Assembly: GCA_025765595.1 (NCBI GenBank)
Contig: JAIVFH010000053.1
Coordinates: 62,001 to 126,000 of the forward strand
Source: Obelidium mucronatum
Taxonomy: Eukaryota; Chytridiomycota; Chytridiomycetes; Chytridiales; Chytriomycetaceae
Reading direction: 5' to 3'
Length of the DNA: 64,000 nt
In this document: piece by piece, positions 47,399 to 60,200 of the stretch
How positions within the stretch are numbered: position 1 is the stretch's first letter
Layout of the letters: each line of letters opens with the position of its first letter
Notes under the pieces: model-generated
What the model was told of the DNA's origin: nothing
Database searches by the model: none
Seen by the model: only the letters and a program-made list of their open reading frames with translations
Translations under genes and position numbers: made by a program

Positions 47399-48395
47399 TC
47401 ATTGACTGCGACGCAATCTGCCACCCTCGCTGTTTCCTTCCAACATTCTGTCTTGACCACCCTCCAGACTCAAAACAACTTTTCCATTCTCAACAATTTG
47501 TCTCTTTTTCTCCTTGCCGTCTCGTCCAACAACAACAGTTTCAACGCGTGTCCCATTCTCATCTTGAATTGTTGTTGTCGTTGTTCGTTCTCCATTTATA
47601 ATCTGAGTTTGGCTGGATTGAGAACGGAATGATCCACTGCCTGAGCTGCGGCTGCCGTAAGAGCTGGAGGAACTTGAGAAGGATGAAAACCCGCCACTTC
47701 CCATTGACATTGGTTGCTGCATCATGGAAGGAAATGGACTGAAAAATGGATGATTGAATGTTCCTGGTTGCTGCTGCTGTTGTTGCTGCTGGAACCGCGT
47801 TGAGCGGCGCTGAAAAGGGTCTCCATTGAAGGGGTCTGCAAAAAATGCTGTATCTGCAAAAGGATCTCTTCCGCCAAAGAATTCCCTGAAAGTAGGATAA
47901 ATCGATAAATCGAAAATAAATACAGGTTAATAGAGCTTACTCAAATATCGAGCGGGGATCGTGGAAAAAGGCTCCATGTGGGAATCCACCAAAGTTCCCA
48001 CCGCCAGCAGTGTACGAGCTTCTGTTAGTGCGCCCGCCACTTCCTGCACCATTAGTTCCGTTTCTAACGCCTTCCATTCCAAATGTATCGAATCGCTGCC
48101 TCATGGTTGGCTGTGGGGATGGTGTATCAATTCGATGTGGCACATCACATTTAACCATACATCTTTCAGTATCTCATACGCCTCAGATATTGATCTGAAC
48201 TGAATTTCTGCTTCTGCTTTTTGTTCAGCTGGGACCTTGTCTGGGTGTGTTCTTAACGCGGCCTTCTTGTAGGCTGCAACTGCAGTGTCACCAAGCTGGA
48301 ACGTATTATTCTAGTCGAATACCTTTCTTAACTTCCTCTTCGGATGCAGATCGATCGATACCAAGGACTTTGTAAGGGTCTTGAAAGTTGGACAT
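47399..48395 (-). CDS. Class B DnaJ/HSP40 protein
   Basis: Exons are 48323-48395, 48161-48279, 47941-48110 and 47399-47885 (282 aa). The J domain occupies residues 1 to ~70 with HPD at 36-38 (RTHPDKV). A Gly/Phe-rich segment follows (FGGFPHGAFF, FFGGRDPFAD), then a Gln run and a Ser-rich stretch. The beta-stretch TTTTTIQDENGTRVETVVV near the end is the DNAJB6/B2-like C-terminal pattern. It should stimulate HSP70 ATPase activity and hold misfolded clients. Intron 1 is only 43 bp, the shortest here. Confidence 0.92.
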
Positions 48396-48588
48396 GTTAC
48401 TGTAGTTTTGTGATTCAAATAATTGTAAAAATGCTGGAAAGTTCTATCGTTGTTAAATACTCTGTTTCCAATATTTAAGTTCCTTTATTATTTTCTCATC
48501 CTTTTTTTTCCTGGGCTTCCGAGAGAAAGTGTTATTTTAAGTCCGATTTATTTATTGAGAACTACACATACAAAATACAAAACTCTGA

Positions 48589-49214
48589 TTAGAACTCTTG
48601 AGAAGCTCCTCCCTTTCCACCGGTTCCTTCTTCCTTCTTTGGCAAAAGCGATGGCTGAATATTTGGCAAGACTCCTCCCTGAGCGATAGTCACGGTTCCA
48701 AGGAGTTTGTTCAATTCTTCATCGTTACGAATAGCGAGCTGAAGGTGGCGGGGAATAATACGGCTGGAAGAGAAAAAAAGTTTGCAAGCAGAAGGCAAAG
48801 ACCATTCACTCACGTTTTCTTGTTATCACGAGCAGCGTTACCAGCCAATTCAAGAATTTCAGCGCCGAGATATTCCAAGACAGCCGCAAGGTCTTTAGAG
48901 TGGAGTGATTGTGAATATACCGCAATTACAAAACATTTTACCAGCGACTTACAAACTGGTGCTCCCGCTCCGACACGCTGGGCGTAGTTTCCCTTACGCA
49001 AGAGACGGTGGATACGACCCACTGGGAACTGGAGTCCCGCACGGGATGAGCGCGATTTGGCACCGGCCTTGGCTTTTCCTGAGCTCTTTCCTTTACCGCC
49101 TAAGCAAACAACATTAGGTCAGAAATGAGAATCTACAGCTGATGCATTCGCATTCGTGGAGAAGGTGGGTGGGCTGTGTGATGTGTTGGGTTGTGAGTGG
49201 AACCCACCAGCCAT
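48589..49214 (-). CDS. H2A: Histone H2A (H2A.X-type SQEF tail)
   Basis: Exons are 49208-49214, 48953-49099, 48814-48892 and 48589-48763 (135 aa). The first coding exon is just 7 nt (ATG GCT G). The histone fold is canonical: [66 protein letters not shown]. The C-terminus SQEF is the DNA-damage phosphorylation motif of H2A.X-type histones, as in yeast H2A. Three introns in a core histone gene suggest a polyadenylated, replication-independent style of expression. Confidence 0.96.
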
Positions 49215-49499
49215 TTTTGGAGTCTTTTTTCATTAAAGATAGTCCAAACCACAACTCTTACAGTTTTTGTCCGAAACTACCAAGCGTGAAGGATCGCAGC
49301 ATACTACCTACGATTTGCTTCATTTGAATGGAAATAGCAGAAGAAATTAAGCAAGAACTCGGCATTCCTGCTCACCAAACTAGAGCGATAGAATAGCAAT
49401 TGAATGAATGTTTCCAATTAGAATCGCGAGCTCAACACAATTGGTTTAGTTTTGAAAGGAAAAATACATTTGCTTTCATTTATTTAACTTTTACTCAAA
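49215..49499. promoter_or_regulatory. Divergent promoter, H2A / SRRM1
   Basis: This 285-bp interval lies between the H2A and SRRM1 start codons. No canonical histone promoter element was recognised with confidence. Confidence 0.35.
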
Positions 49500-50918
49500 A
49501 TGGCGGATGGCGGTTTCAGAGGCAAAGAGAAACTGCTTTCACATCTCCTCGCTTTGTGCAAGTTGTAACTTTGTTTCATACACTTTGACAGGCACAACAA
49601 TAGAGCAGGACTCACGATTTGCTGACAAGCAGAAGAAGCTCTTGAAATCCATCAAATTTCCCGCCTCCTTCAGCCAAAAGGTGAATAGTAGAGTGTCTTT
49701 GATATATATGAGAGACCGCGAGAGCATGGGCATTGTTATTGGTCTCCGCTTGGGCGAGTACTCACCTATTTTCAAAAAACACTCAGGTCGACCTCGCCAA
49801 AGTAAATCTCTCAGTCATCAAACCGTGGATCCACAAGAAAGTTATTGAACTTCTCGGTATTGAAGACGAGCTCCTTATCAATTATATTTTTGAAATGCTT
49901 GAGGATCCCAAGAAAGTAACCAACCCCGACCACAACCACAACATTGAGCTCATAATAACATGTTTCTAATTTTTCGTAGAAAATTGACCCCAAAGACCTC
50001 CAAATCAGTCTCACCGAATTCCTGGCTAAAGACACACCTGTGTTTGTGAAAGCTCTCTGGGACCTTCTCCTCTCGGCCCAAGAAAGTGTTGGTGGAATCC
50101 CCAAAGTCTTTCTGGAAGAGAAAATGAAGGAAGTGGCGAAATTGGAGGAGGAAAAGAAAAAGATGGCAGATGAGATTCGTAAGCGAGTTTCTGCTTCTGT
50201 TCCTGTCAGTGTGAATTCTGGGTCGGGAAGTGGCGGTGCTATTGTGAACCCAGAAAGGGAGCGGTTGATCGATGACAGAAGTGGCAGCAATTCAAGAGAT
50301 GGTGGTCGCGATGACAGACGAGAGTACAGTAGCAGTAGTAGTCGAGCTTATGATTACGGTAGCAGGAGCAGAGACGACAGACGCGATAATTATAGACGGG
50401 ATTATAATCGTAGTTCGGATTATGATCGTGGTTCTAGAGGTTCTGACCGCCGCAATGATGACCGCGACCGCGACCTCAGAGATGGAGGCAGAGACAGAAG
50501 AATGGAATACCCAGACAGACGAGGAAGGGAAGACGGATATCGCGGGGATCGCGACCGCGAAGAACATCAATGGAAAAAGTCCGAAAAAGAGGAGGAGCGA
50601 CGGACTGATGGGTTTGGGAGAGATCGCACCTCCCACAGAGAAGAGTATGATGGAGATCGAAGCGTTGAAAACAACAGAGACAGATCAGAAGCGGGAGAGT
50701 CGAGACTGGAGAATCCAAAACGCGAGCGCGATTTCACTGACAACGATTCTGAGCCGAATGACAAGGAGGAAGGCGTTGACCGCGACCGTGACCGTAAAAA
50801 GTCGAAAAAACACAAAAAACACAAGCACAAGAAATCATCAAAATCAAACAGACATGATGGGTCCGATCATGATGCAAAATCAAGAACGCCATCACCATCC
50901 AAAGGCAACTTGGTTTAA
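49500..50918 (+). CDS. SRRM1: SRRM1/SRm160-like PWI-domain splicing coactivator
   Basis: Exons are 49500-49521, 49592-49680, 49787-49915 and 49980-50918 (392 aa). The N-terminus MADGGFRGTTIEQDSRF is the SRRM1 start. The PWI domain spans ~30-135 (KVDLAKVNLSVIKPWI, FEMLEDPK, DLQISLTEFLA). The C-terminal half is Arg/Asp/Ser-rich with repeated DRR, RDR and SSS, then KSKKHKKHKHKKSSKS. It acts in the nucleus in exon definition, bridging snRNPs and the exon junction complex. The first intron begins with GC (AGAG|GCAAAG). No GT alternative keeps the conserved FRGTT join. Confidence 0.92.
49522..49591 (+). other. GC-AG intron (SRRM1 intron 1)
   Basis: The donor is AGAG|GCAAAG and the acceptor is TTGACAG. 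The conserved protein join FRG-TTIEQ fixes both ends. Confidence 0.75.
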
Positions 50919-50961
50919 ACCTCTTTTTTATCATTATGGGGCCAAAATAAAGTGAGGAGAA

Positions 50962-53031
50962 CTACTTCAAATTATTCTTTGACGCTTCAAAAAGTTCCTC
51001 GCCAACTGCTTGAACTACTGCCTTTAAATCAGCCCGCACTACATCACGATCAATGCCCTTTTTTTCAATGTAATACTTGATCTTAGGCTCAGTTCCACTG
51101 TGTCACAAGAGTCAGAAGAGCTAAATTGATGCAAAATTACCAAACCTCGTTCGCAGCGTGAGAACACACTCATTGGCCAACTCGAACGTGATCATTTCGG
51201 ATGATGAAGAAACAGGCAATGTGGGGACACAAGTTCCTTCTGGAATAGAAATGGTGCCGCACCCATTCTTTGTCAAAAACTCAGGAATATTCGCCAGTTC
51301 AAACCCGCAAGTCAAGTCACGAATATAAATGACTGGAAATCCTGCTATGTTGAGAGGGTATCGAAGAATTACTCCGTCCGATGTTCTTAAAAAGTTAACT
51401 CGTTCGACAGACGCATCGCCCTCGCCATCAGCAGAACCATGTCGAATTCGATGAAAGATACTCGAAACAACTTTTGGGTCGTGACAGATGAAGTAGTAGT
51501 TATCCGAAGCATGGAATCCATACTTCAAGTAGAGATCTTCCAATAGATCACACATTGTCGCGCCTTTTTCATGTTGCAAAACCGCAAGTTCTACAAATGA
51601 GGCCAATGCAGTAACTCCGTCCTTGTCCAGGACACACGGGTGAGTCATAAAGCCAATCGCTTCTTCGTAGGCAAAGAAAGTATCATATCCAGAATTCATT
51701 AAATCCACCACATGGTTTGACATCCACTTGAATCCAGTTAACGTTTCGGCGTAGTGATGCCCTTCCTTCAGACATATGCTCCGCAGCATTTTAGAGCTGA
51801 CTGCACTATTCACCATTGCCACTTTCGCCTTTTCTTCCACACTTCTATTCTTCACCTTCAAAACGAGAGCATACCCAAGCAAAGAGCCAATCTGGTCCCC
51901 CGTAAATACGTGCCAACTTCCATCCTTCTTCTTCTCTGCCACAGCAAAACGATCCGCATCTGGATCGTTCGCAAGAACTAATCCAATTCCTTTGGAATTC
52001 GCCAATTTAATTGCCAAATCCAAAGCACCCTTTTCTTCTGGATTTGGGAACGAAACGGTTCTAAACTCTGGATCTGGGGAGGTTTGCTCAGGAACGGAAA
52101 GGAGCTCTGGCATTTCAAATAACTCAGTGATGTGCTTTGCAAATGGATAGCCAACTCCATGCATTGGGGTGTAAACATATCTCAAAGTCGATGCCTTCAG
52201 AAGTGAGCGAGGGGTAGATATAAGATCGACCGCAACTGTGCGAAAGTAAGCTTCTTTCAAAGATTCAGTTTGGTCTCGGATATTTGGGTGGGAGTTGATG
52301 AGCGTTGTGTCCCAGGTTTTGGTGGTCCCATTCAACAGTTTAATCTGAGCAGCAATTCCTGCATCGTGAGGAGGGATAATTTGGGCACTATTCTCCCAGT
52401 ACACTTTATAACCGTTGTCTTGTTTTGGATTGTGTCTTATTGCGGTGTTAGTAGGAAAGGCAAAGCGCAAAGTGCAGACTCACGAGGCAGTGATCATAAC
52501 GCCGCCAGACAAACCTAGGTGCTTGATTGCGAATGGAACCATTGGCGTGTGAACAAGAGTTGTGTAGTAGTAAACTCTGAATCCATATTCCAAAAATACG
52601 GCAGCAGTCAACTGAGCAAAAGTCTCCGAGTTGTGGCGATGGTCGTGCCCAACCACAAATCCGCGTTCTTTCGCGTTTGGAACGTTGTTTGCGATATATT
52701 CAGCAAGACCCTTGCGGTTGTTGGTTAGGACATCTGTCTTTGCAATCGACGCCACGCTCACCTGACTTGCTTGGATTACAGTCAGACTATTCATCCCAGC
52801 AAAGCCGGCTTCCATTGCTGCTCTTAATCCTGCTGTTCCGAATTTGATATAGGACCGAAGACGGCGCTCCAACTCTGTTGTGTTATTCGCGCTCACAAGG
52901 TTCTGGATTTCGGCGCGAGTCTTCTCGTCCTATTGTGCTTGTCTTAGATAAGTCTCTGTGTTGATTGAAATATACTGTGCCTTGTCAAGGTTGAGCCATT
53001 TTGTGACCAGTGCGAGTAATGTGGGATCCAT
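50962..53031 (-). CDS. PGM2: Phosphoglucomutase-2 / phosphopentomutase
   Basis: Exons are 52981-53031, 52484-52929, 51146-52435 and 50962-51097 (640 aa). Motifs of the alpha-D-phosphohexomutase family are complete: the catalytic Ser in ITASHNPKQDNGYKVY, the metal loop DPDADRFA, the sugar loop EEAIGF, and a C-terminal phosphate-binding SGTEPKIKYY. FGTAGLRAAMEAG and WLNLDKDEKTRAEI place it with PGM2/PGM2L1. It interconverts ribose- or glucose-1-phosphate and the 5-/6-phosphate. Intron 1 (52930-52980) appears to start with GC. Confidence 0.95.
52930..52980 (-). other. Probable GC-AG intron (PGM2 intron 1)
   Basis: The donor is GACAAG|GCACAG and the acceptor is CAATAG. GT donors in reach either break the frame or remove the conserved WLNLDK segment. 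The donor is weak at +3 to +6. Confidence 0.6.
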
Positions 53032-53270
53032 TTCTTCGAAAGTTATTCGCGAATAATAATGACAACACAACTTGCACAACGTAGAAAAATACTTAAAGAA
53101 TGTTTATTGCTATTTTTTTTCTTGGTTCGTTTGAGCAGCTTGTTTGTGAAGTGGAAATTTTTTTGTAGGAAGAGAGGACTGTCGTTTTTTGGAGTCAGTT
53201 TCCCCGACAACAAACCAAGAATTGGGATCCGATCATCGATCTGTAACTTAAGTCAAAGAGACAAGCAGTG
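53032..53270. promoter_or_regulatory. Divergent promoter, PGM2 / RasGEF 1
   Basis: This 239-bp interval lies between start codons and includes a T-rich stretch. No specific site was recognised. Confidence 0.35.
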
Positions 53271-56200
53271 ATGGAAGCATCCGAACCAAAGCAGGTCAAG
53301 GAGACACATGTGGCCAAATACGACTATAGTGCTACTGACGAGACCAAGCTGTCGCTGCGCAAAGATGACGTCATTCAAGTCTTTCAAAAGGCGCCGTCAG
53401 GGTGGTGGTTCGGCGCGGTCGAGGGCAAGCGGGGATGGTGCGATCATTGTGCAAACCCCTTATCAATCTAATGTTTCTGCTAGGTTCCCGTCAAACTTTG
53501 TGAAGCCGCTAGAGGACTATGTGACAACTCCTACAGGCGGAACGGGAGGGACGGTGAGGATGATATGTTTGGGTTGACTCCCTGCCCCCACACTCCCTAA
53601 ATGTTCTTCAATGCAGAATGAATCGCTCAATATTCGCTGTGAAACCGATGATGGTCAAGTCTACTTTGTTAATCGGATTACGGGAGAAATGCACTGGGAA
53701 GCTGGACTTTCTCCATCGACTTCCAGCACACTAAACCTGATGGCACCCATGACTCCAAGTGGTGGTGCTAAAGCAGAAGACGATGCAAGCATTGGATCAG
53801 CTTCAGTCCACAGTAATCCTAGTCTGAATTACTACTCTGCTAGCACGAAGAGTTCAGGACAGCAGCTGCCATCAAACTGGACAAAGATCGATGCCCCAGA
53901 TGGGCAAACGATCTACTTCAACTCGATCACAAAAGAAATGCAATTTACGTTCCCAGAAACCGCGTCAGCTGAGGATCAAAAGCGACGCTTGAATATGCCC
54001 TCTGCAATTCTTCGTTCCGAAAAGGTGATGTCTTGTGTGTTTCCTTCGTTGTTCTTATCCTTATAACAGCTGCCTTTGAACTGGAGCCAAAAATCTCTTC
54101 ACGATGGCCGATCGTATCTTTTCAACTTTGTAACTGACCAAACGACTTGGGCAGTTGAAGATATTGACGAGTCGGGCAATTTGGTATTTTACTTGTCTTT
54201 CAGTGCATCCCACAACTAACTTATACTCTAAAGCTTGTCAGCCCCCCTGCCATTGTAGATGAAATTAATGGACATATCGACCGGTTGTCCCAGCTTGAGT
54301 TTCCTGAGCAATTCAAAAACTGGAAACTTTTCAGCGATAAACTTGTTGCAAACTTGACCCTGCTTAGCGAAGTTACCAAAGAACGACAAAATCTCAAGAT
54401 TTTGCGCCAATCTACTTTGGTAGTTGAAACAGTTCGTATTTTTCTTCTGGCCTCACGGATTGCAGTTGCTTCTCCTGAGGTCCGAAAAAGAGTCCGATTG
54501 GAGCATGGGAAGGTTATGATAAGTTTGGCGCAAACTATTCGGGCTTCATCTATTGCCTGTCTGGTGTGGCCCCCTCCTGACGCCCTTCAATGTTTGCAAA
54601 CTGCTAGTGGGCAGCTTGTGGAATCAATGCGTGAGTTTGTCGTGGTTGGCATGGAGATTGGACTGGTTATTACCGATGAAGATGTGTTCGAAGCAAACGA
54701 AACCAGTGGAAAGCGGTCGCCTGAGGATCGAGACAGACTTCCCTCCAACAATGAGATACTTTATGAACTCAAGTTTCGTTCATCTCATATCCACGAAAAG
54801 ATTGCCGAAGTTGTCGGTTTAATTCAAACAAATGTGTTTGCGGAGTCCAAAAGTCAAATTTTGGGTAACATTCGGGCAGTTACCACGGAAGTCAGCGATT
54901 TTCTCTCGACAATTGACGACTATTTGCCATCCCATTTGCAATCACAAGAGATTTCTGATGAACTCACTGTCAGAAAGAGTCACCTCTTCAATGCTGTCGC
55001 TCAACTCCTGTCGGCAATTTCAACTGCCACAAGTCCTTTTGCCCCATCCACAGCAGTGTCGGATGTTGCATCTTCTGCTACTGGACTTACCAATACTGTC
55101 TCAGACATTATGGTATCTATCAAGTTTGCAATTCAAGAAAAGGAGCTGGTTGAAGAAGGAGAAGGACATGTACATGATACAAGAAGCGTTTCCAGTCATG
55201 ATCAAATTTCTGGAGAATCAGGATCAATTACTGATTCTCTGTCTTTGACTTCACCAACCAGCATGACTATTCCAAAACGATACAGCAGTTTGCAAACTTC
55301 AAGACTGCTTAAGCAAAAGAAACCTATCGATGGTGACGTCTCAGACGATGAGAGTCATGTGTCAGTTGAATTCCGTGGTCTGCGTTTGAATATCCCTAAG
55401 CCTGCATCTGAAGTAAGTCCATTATTGTTTTGGCCATTCTTAACAACCGTACTTTTCTCCAAGCTCTCGCCTTTGTCCCCTAGCAGCACGAAGGTGGAAA
55501 AGGCTTGGTATCTATCGACCGATTTGAGTAGTAGCGATATTGTCTTGAATGCCGATGGTATCGTGAAAGGAGGCACTCTTCTTGCTCTCGTAGAACGTTT
55601 AACAATGCACGATGCCAGTGATGCATCGTTTGTTCAGTCGTTTCTGCTTACATATCGGTCATTTACAACCACATTGGACTTATTTGTCCTCTTGCAAGAC
55701 CGCTTCATGATGGTTCCTCCACAGGGACTGAACGCTATTGAATTTGAAGATTGGAGCAAACATAAGAGAGACATTGTTCGCCTTCGGTTAGTGTTTCCAT
55801 CGTTTTTTTTTTCTCCGATTTTTTGATTTATTGATTATTCCCGGGCGGATTTCTTAAAAAAAAACTTCCTCAAAATTCAGTGTTTTCAATGTTATGAAAT
55901 CGTGGCTCGAGAGCTATTGCTATGACGATGCGGAGGATCACAGAGTATTGAAGCTGATGAAGCATTTCGCAGAAACCGTTATGAAAGAGGAATCACCTCA
56001 AACTGCTGGGCAACTATCTAAGCTTGTAGACCGTCGAGAAGAGCATGGCCCCAACATGCGTATTCGGACGCAATACAGCGTAACAGACGTTCCACCACCC
56101 ATTTTGCCCTGGGCCATGACAATGAATATCAAAAGGATGAAGTTCATTGACATTGACCCTTTGGAAATTGCCCGTCAATTGACTATTATGGAAAGTTCGG

Positions 56201-57111
56201 TTTACAACAAGATTCAACCAATTGAGTGTTTGAAGAAGGCGTGGAGCGAAAAGACAAACAACCAGTCGCCAAACGTCAAAAATATGATCTTGCTGTCGAA
56301 TCAAATTGCTGGTTGGGTTATCAAGTCGATTTTAGCCGAAGTAGATGTCAAGAAACGAGTGTTGGTTTTGAAGCATTTCATATCTGTAGCCGATGTACTG
56401 TTTCTTGCTTCTTCATTAAACACTAAGAAACTAACCTTTCCTGTTTAGAAATGCCGGTCGCTGAATAACTTTTGCACCCTGAACACAATTCTTGGAGCTT
56501 TGAATTCGGCGTCAATCCATCGGTTGAAAAAGACGTGGGCTCAAGTTGGAAAAAGGAGTGAAAGATTTAAGGAGCTCTGCCACTTGATGAGTTTGGACAA
56601 GAACTTTAGTCGCTACCGTGCAGCAATTCATAGCGCAAATCCTCCTTGCATCCCTTACTTTGGTCTCTGTTTGACAGATTTGACTTTCATTGAAGACGGT
56701 TCCGCAGATATTCTGAAAGCCCGTGATAAGGCATATATCCCTGACGAATTCAAGATATCTGAAGAAGTGCCGATTGACACGGGAGACGAAAAAGTCATGA
56801 TCAACTTCTTCAAGCATATCAAGACTGCAGAGGTCATTCGGGATATCCAGCAATACCAAAATGAACCTTACCATTTGACGTCTGTAAAAGAAATTCAAGA
56901 GTTTTTGCGGACAGGATTCGAAACCGGGGTTGTGATTAATGACAAGGAGTTATTTGCTTTGTCCCTCGAATTGGAGCCAAGGGAGAGGTTTGTTTATCGA
57001 TATATTATTTTTTTGTTGCGTCTGTCTGACCCCTTTTTTGTGTGCAGAGATAATGAGAGAATGGCGCGAATGTTGGTGAACGGTGGGTTCATGGAGAAGG
57101 GTGACCTGTGA
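53271..57111 (+). CDS. SH3-WW-RasGEF protein 1 (Cdc25 type)
   Basis: Exons are 53271-53437, 53484-53553, 53617-54024, 54070-54183, 54234-55412, 55464-55786, 55881-56394, 56449-56987 and 57048-57111 (1,125 aa). SH3 spans ~12-65 (AKYDYSATDETKLSL, GWWFGAV, FPSNFV). Three WW-like units follow: DDGQVYFVNRITGEMHWE, LPSNWTKIDAPDG and LPLNWSQKSLHDGRSYLFN. RasGEF_N lies at ~660-750 (VKGGTLLALVERL). The RasGEF catalytic domain runs from ~805 (IDIDPLEIARQLT, NFCTLNTILGAL, PCIPYFGLCLTDLTFIEDG). It should load Ras with GTP; SH3 and WW domains recruit proline-rich partners. It heads a tandem pair. Confidence 0.93.
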
Positions 57112-57295
57112 TATCTGTTTTTCTTTCTTTCGTTTTTAGTTTGTGTCGTTTTGTATCGCAGTAGTAGATTTGAAAAATTGTTCTTATTAGTTGTTTGTTT
57201 GAATAATAATCTGAAACAGCAAAACAAACAAGTTTCTGAAAATTGCATTTTAGACAAGGACAAACAGAAACAAAAACAACTTGCCTGTCGAAATT

Positions 57296-60200
57296 ATGCA
57301 TCTTCCACGCGAGTCGGAGACGCTGGCCAAGGGGGCACCTGTGCATGAGTCCCATGTTGCCCTCTACGATTTCGCCACCACAGATGCGACAAAACTGCCG
57401 TTTGCAAAGGACGATGTGATATCAGTCTACAGAAAAGCACAGAATGGGTGGTGGTACGGGTCCATAGATGCTCGACGAGGATGGTTCGTTTGAATTGGTG
57501 TCTGGGCAATGTGTCTTTGAAACTGATTTGGGGGGTTTCTGGCGCACCCACTATTAGGTTTCCTTCCAACTTTGTAACACCGCTAGAAGAATATATCAAG
57601 ACACCAATTGGTCATCAGGTTAGTTTCACATTAGTTTGTTGTGTTTCGTTGTATATATAGGAAGTACCCTTTAAAAATATTTAGCAGTTAGACACGCAGT
57701 CTGAAACGGAAAGTAGAGACTACTATACCCATCATCTGACCGGAGAAGAACGGAGCAGTTTGGGATCTCCTGTAGTATCCGACTTTTCGTCCAGCTATTC
57801 GATTCCTTCGGAGGGATCCATCATAATCCCTGCGAGGCGTGAGTCGCATTCACTATCTGCATCTGCCTTCTTCCAACAACAGCAATACTCTCTAATAACG
57901 GAGACTTTGCCTGCGCATTGGAAACGAATTCAAGCCTCAGATGGAAAAGTGATGTTTTTCAACTCAGAGACAAAAGCTTTACAATGGATGCATCCTGAAT
58001 TGGAAGTAAACTCGGGAAAGTACCGGAAGATTGTTATTCCGTATTCGGTTCGAAAATTGTTGGAAGAGGTTTGTCTTCTTTTTTTTGGGGGGGCCGTGTT
58101 TTTCCTCTAACACATTAGTCTATTCGCGTGCTTTCAGCTTCCTCTAAACTGGGGGAAGAAGACCGACTCAGATGGAAAAGTATACTATTATAACTATCGA
58201 ACAGATCAAACCGTTTGGAATCTTGAGGACATTGATTTTCGAACAGGAGAATTGGTTTGGGCTTTTTACCAAAGTTTTATCACATTTCTTTGTATTTATC
58301 CCATCCAACATTTATATGTAGAATATTCCTTCCACTTTGGTTGAATCAATTTCAATTAAGCTGCAATCGATCGTACCTTTGAATTATGGAACATCAGAAT
58401 TATGGCGAGCTCTCACCGAAGGAGCCATCAAATCAATCGAGCTACTGGACTCTCTTGTTGTCTTGAACCAAAAAGAAAAGTTTATCCCACAGTCAGCTAT
58501 AGTGGTGGAGAATATTCGCGTGCTCTTACTTGCGTCGTTAACCCCATCTGGATCCCCACAACACATGGAAGCGCAAGGAACAGTGAAGGACGCACATCGT
58601 GTCATCATGACTGCCTTGTCGCGACTTGTTTTCAATGTGAAAACTGCTTGTATGATGTGGCCTGGACCGGATTCGTTGCATAGTATTCAAGCATCCGAGT
58701 TGGCTGTTATTGATGCTGTGCGGAACTTTGTCTCGGCGGCCATTACTGCAGGTGTGATTGTAGATGTGGAGGAATTGAAGCGAGCGAAAGCGGGAATTCA
58801 AAAGGTGGATTATTCTGTCCTTCCGACAAATGCTGAAATTATTAGCAAGTTGGGGCAGTTTCTGGTTGTGATTTGTGGGAGAACGTCTACCATCATTGAT
58901 TCGATGAGAATGAACCCGTTTGAGAAGTCGAGGGATGTTGTTTTGGCGGACATTGGGAGGGTCATCACGATTACTGGGAGCTTTCTCTCTGTTGTTGAAG
59001 AACAACTGTCATTTGAGTCAAGCTCGAATGAGTTGTTGATGGAGTTCAGTCAATGTCGATATGCCGTTCAGATGTCTGTCAAGGAGCTTTTGGAAGTTGT
59101 ATCTGTCGCAGAGGGGACGTACACTCCGCCGACTATCGTTCAAGAAATTGCAATCGCGATCTTAACCGTTAAGGATACTGCGAGTGATTTACTCATTGCG
59201 GTGAAATTCCTGGTCAATGATCACGAAGTTTATCAAGCCAATCGATCGTCAACGCCACTGGTCGCTCCAGATAATTCTTCAAGCACACAGTCGATATCAA
59301 CTACGTCAAGAACCTCAAACGAGCTGTCTTCGGCATCTCCTGTTCCCCAATCGCGGCTAAGTTTGCCAACTTCAAGAGTAACAGCACCTACCATTTCAAG
59401 CTTGCTTGCGCGGCGACATACCAACAATGAACCCAGCTCTCCGATACCATCTTTATCGCTGAACCTCAGCCTACTCGGCTCTTCTGTAAAAGACACGCCA
59501 GGATCTCCAAGAACCAGTCAATTTACGGGCTCACTTGCGCGAGCAGCACGGAATCTTGGAATCGATTCAATTCTAGCCAAGCGGCCTTTTGAGTCGTCCC
59601 GTCGGCAATCCGATTCATCTAAAGTCGAAAAACCGTGGTATCTCCAACACGATTATGATGACAGAGATATGCTATACAATATGGACTCCACAATCAAGGG
59701 CGGGACGTTAGAAGCGTTGGTTGAGAAATTGACCTCACATGATGGAAACGATGTCACATTTGTTCAATCGTTTTTGTTGACGTATCGTTCCTTCTGCACA
59801 ACTGCAGTACTGTTTGAGCAACTCAAGAAACGGTTTAGCATTGTTGCACCGGCTGGATTATCGGCTGAAGAGTTATCTGATTGGGAGAGTCACAAGAAGC
59901 ATTTCATACAGATCAGGTAATCTTTTTGGATTGTTTTTTTTTTTTTTTTTTTTTTTTTTTGCTTTTCTTTTCTGACCCTCGGCACAGAGTCTTGAATGTT
60001 TTGAAGCTATGGTTAGAAACGTACTTCTATGAAAACGATGAGGACCGCGCTGTTTTGGTTCACGTGAAGCTGTTTGCCGAAGGAGATATGATGACAACAG
60101 CACCAAGTCTTGCACAACAACTCCTGCAGTCTATCGAGCGTCGCGAGAGTCATGGAGAAAAGTCCTTTACTCGAAGTCAATCTAGTTTGAAGGAAAACCC

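Noticed and set aside
54184..54233. Alternative acceptor TTTCAG inside RasGEF 1 intron 4
   Set aside because: It is only about 20 nt from the donor. The later AAAG acceptor keeps phase and gives the expected protein.
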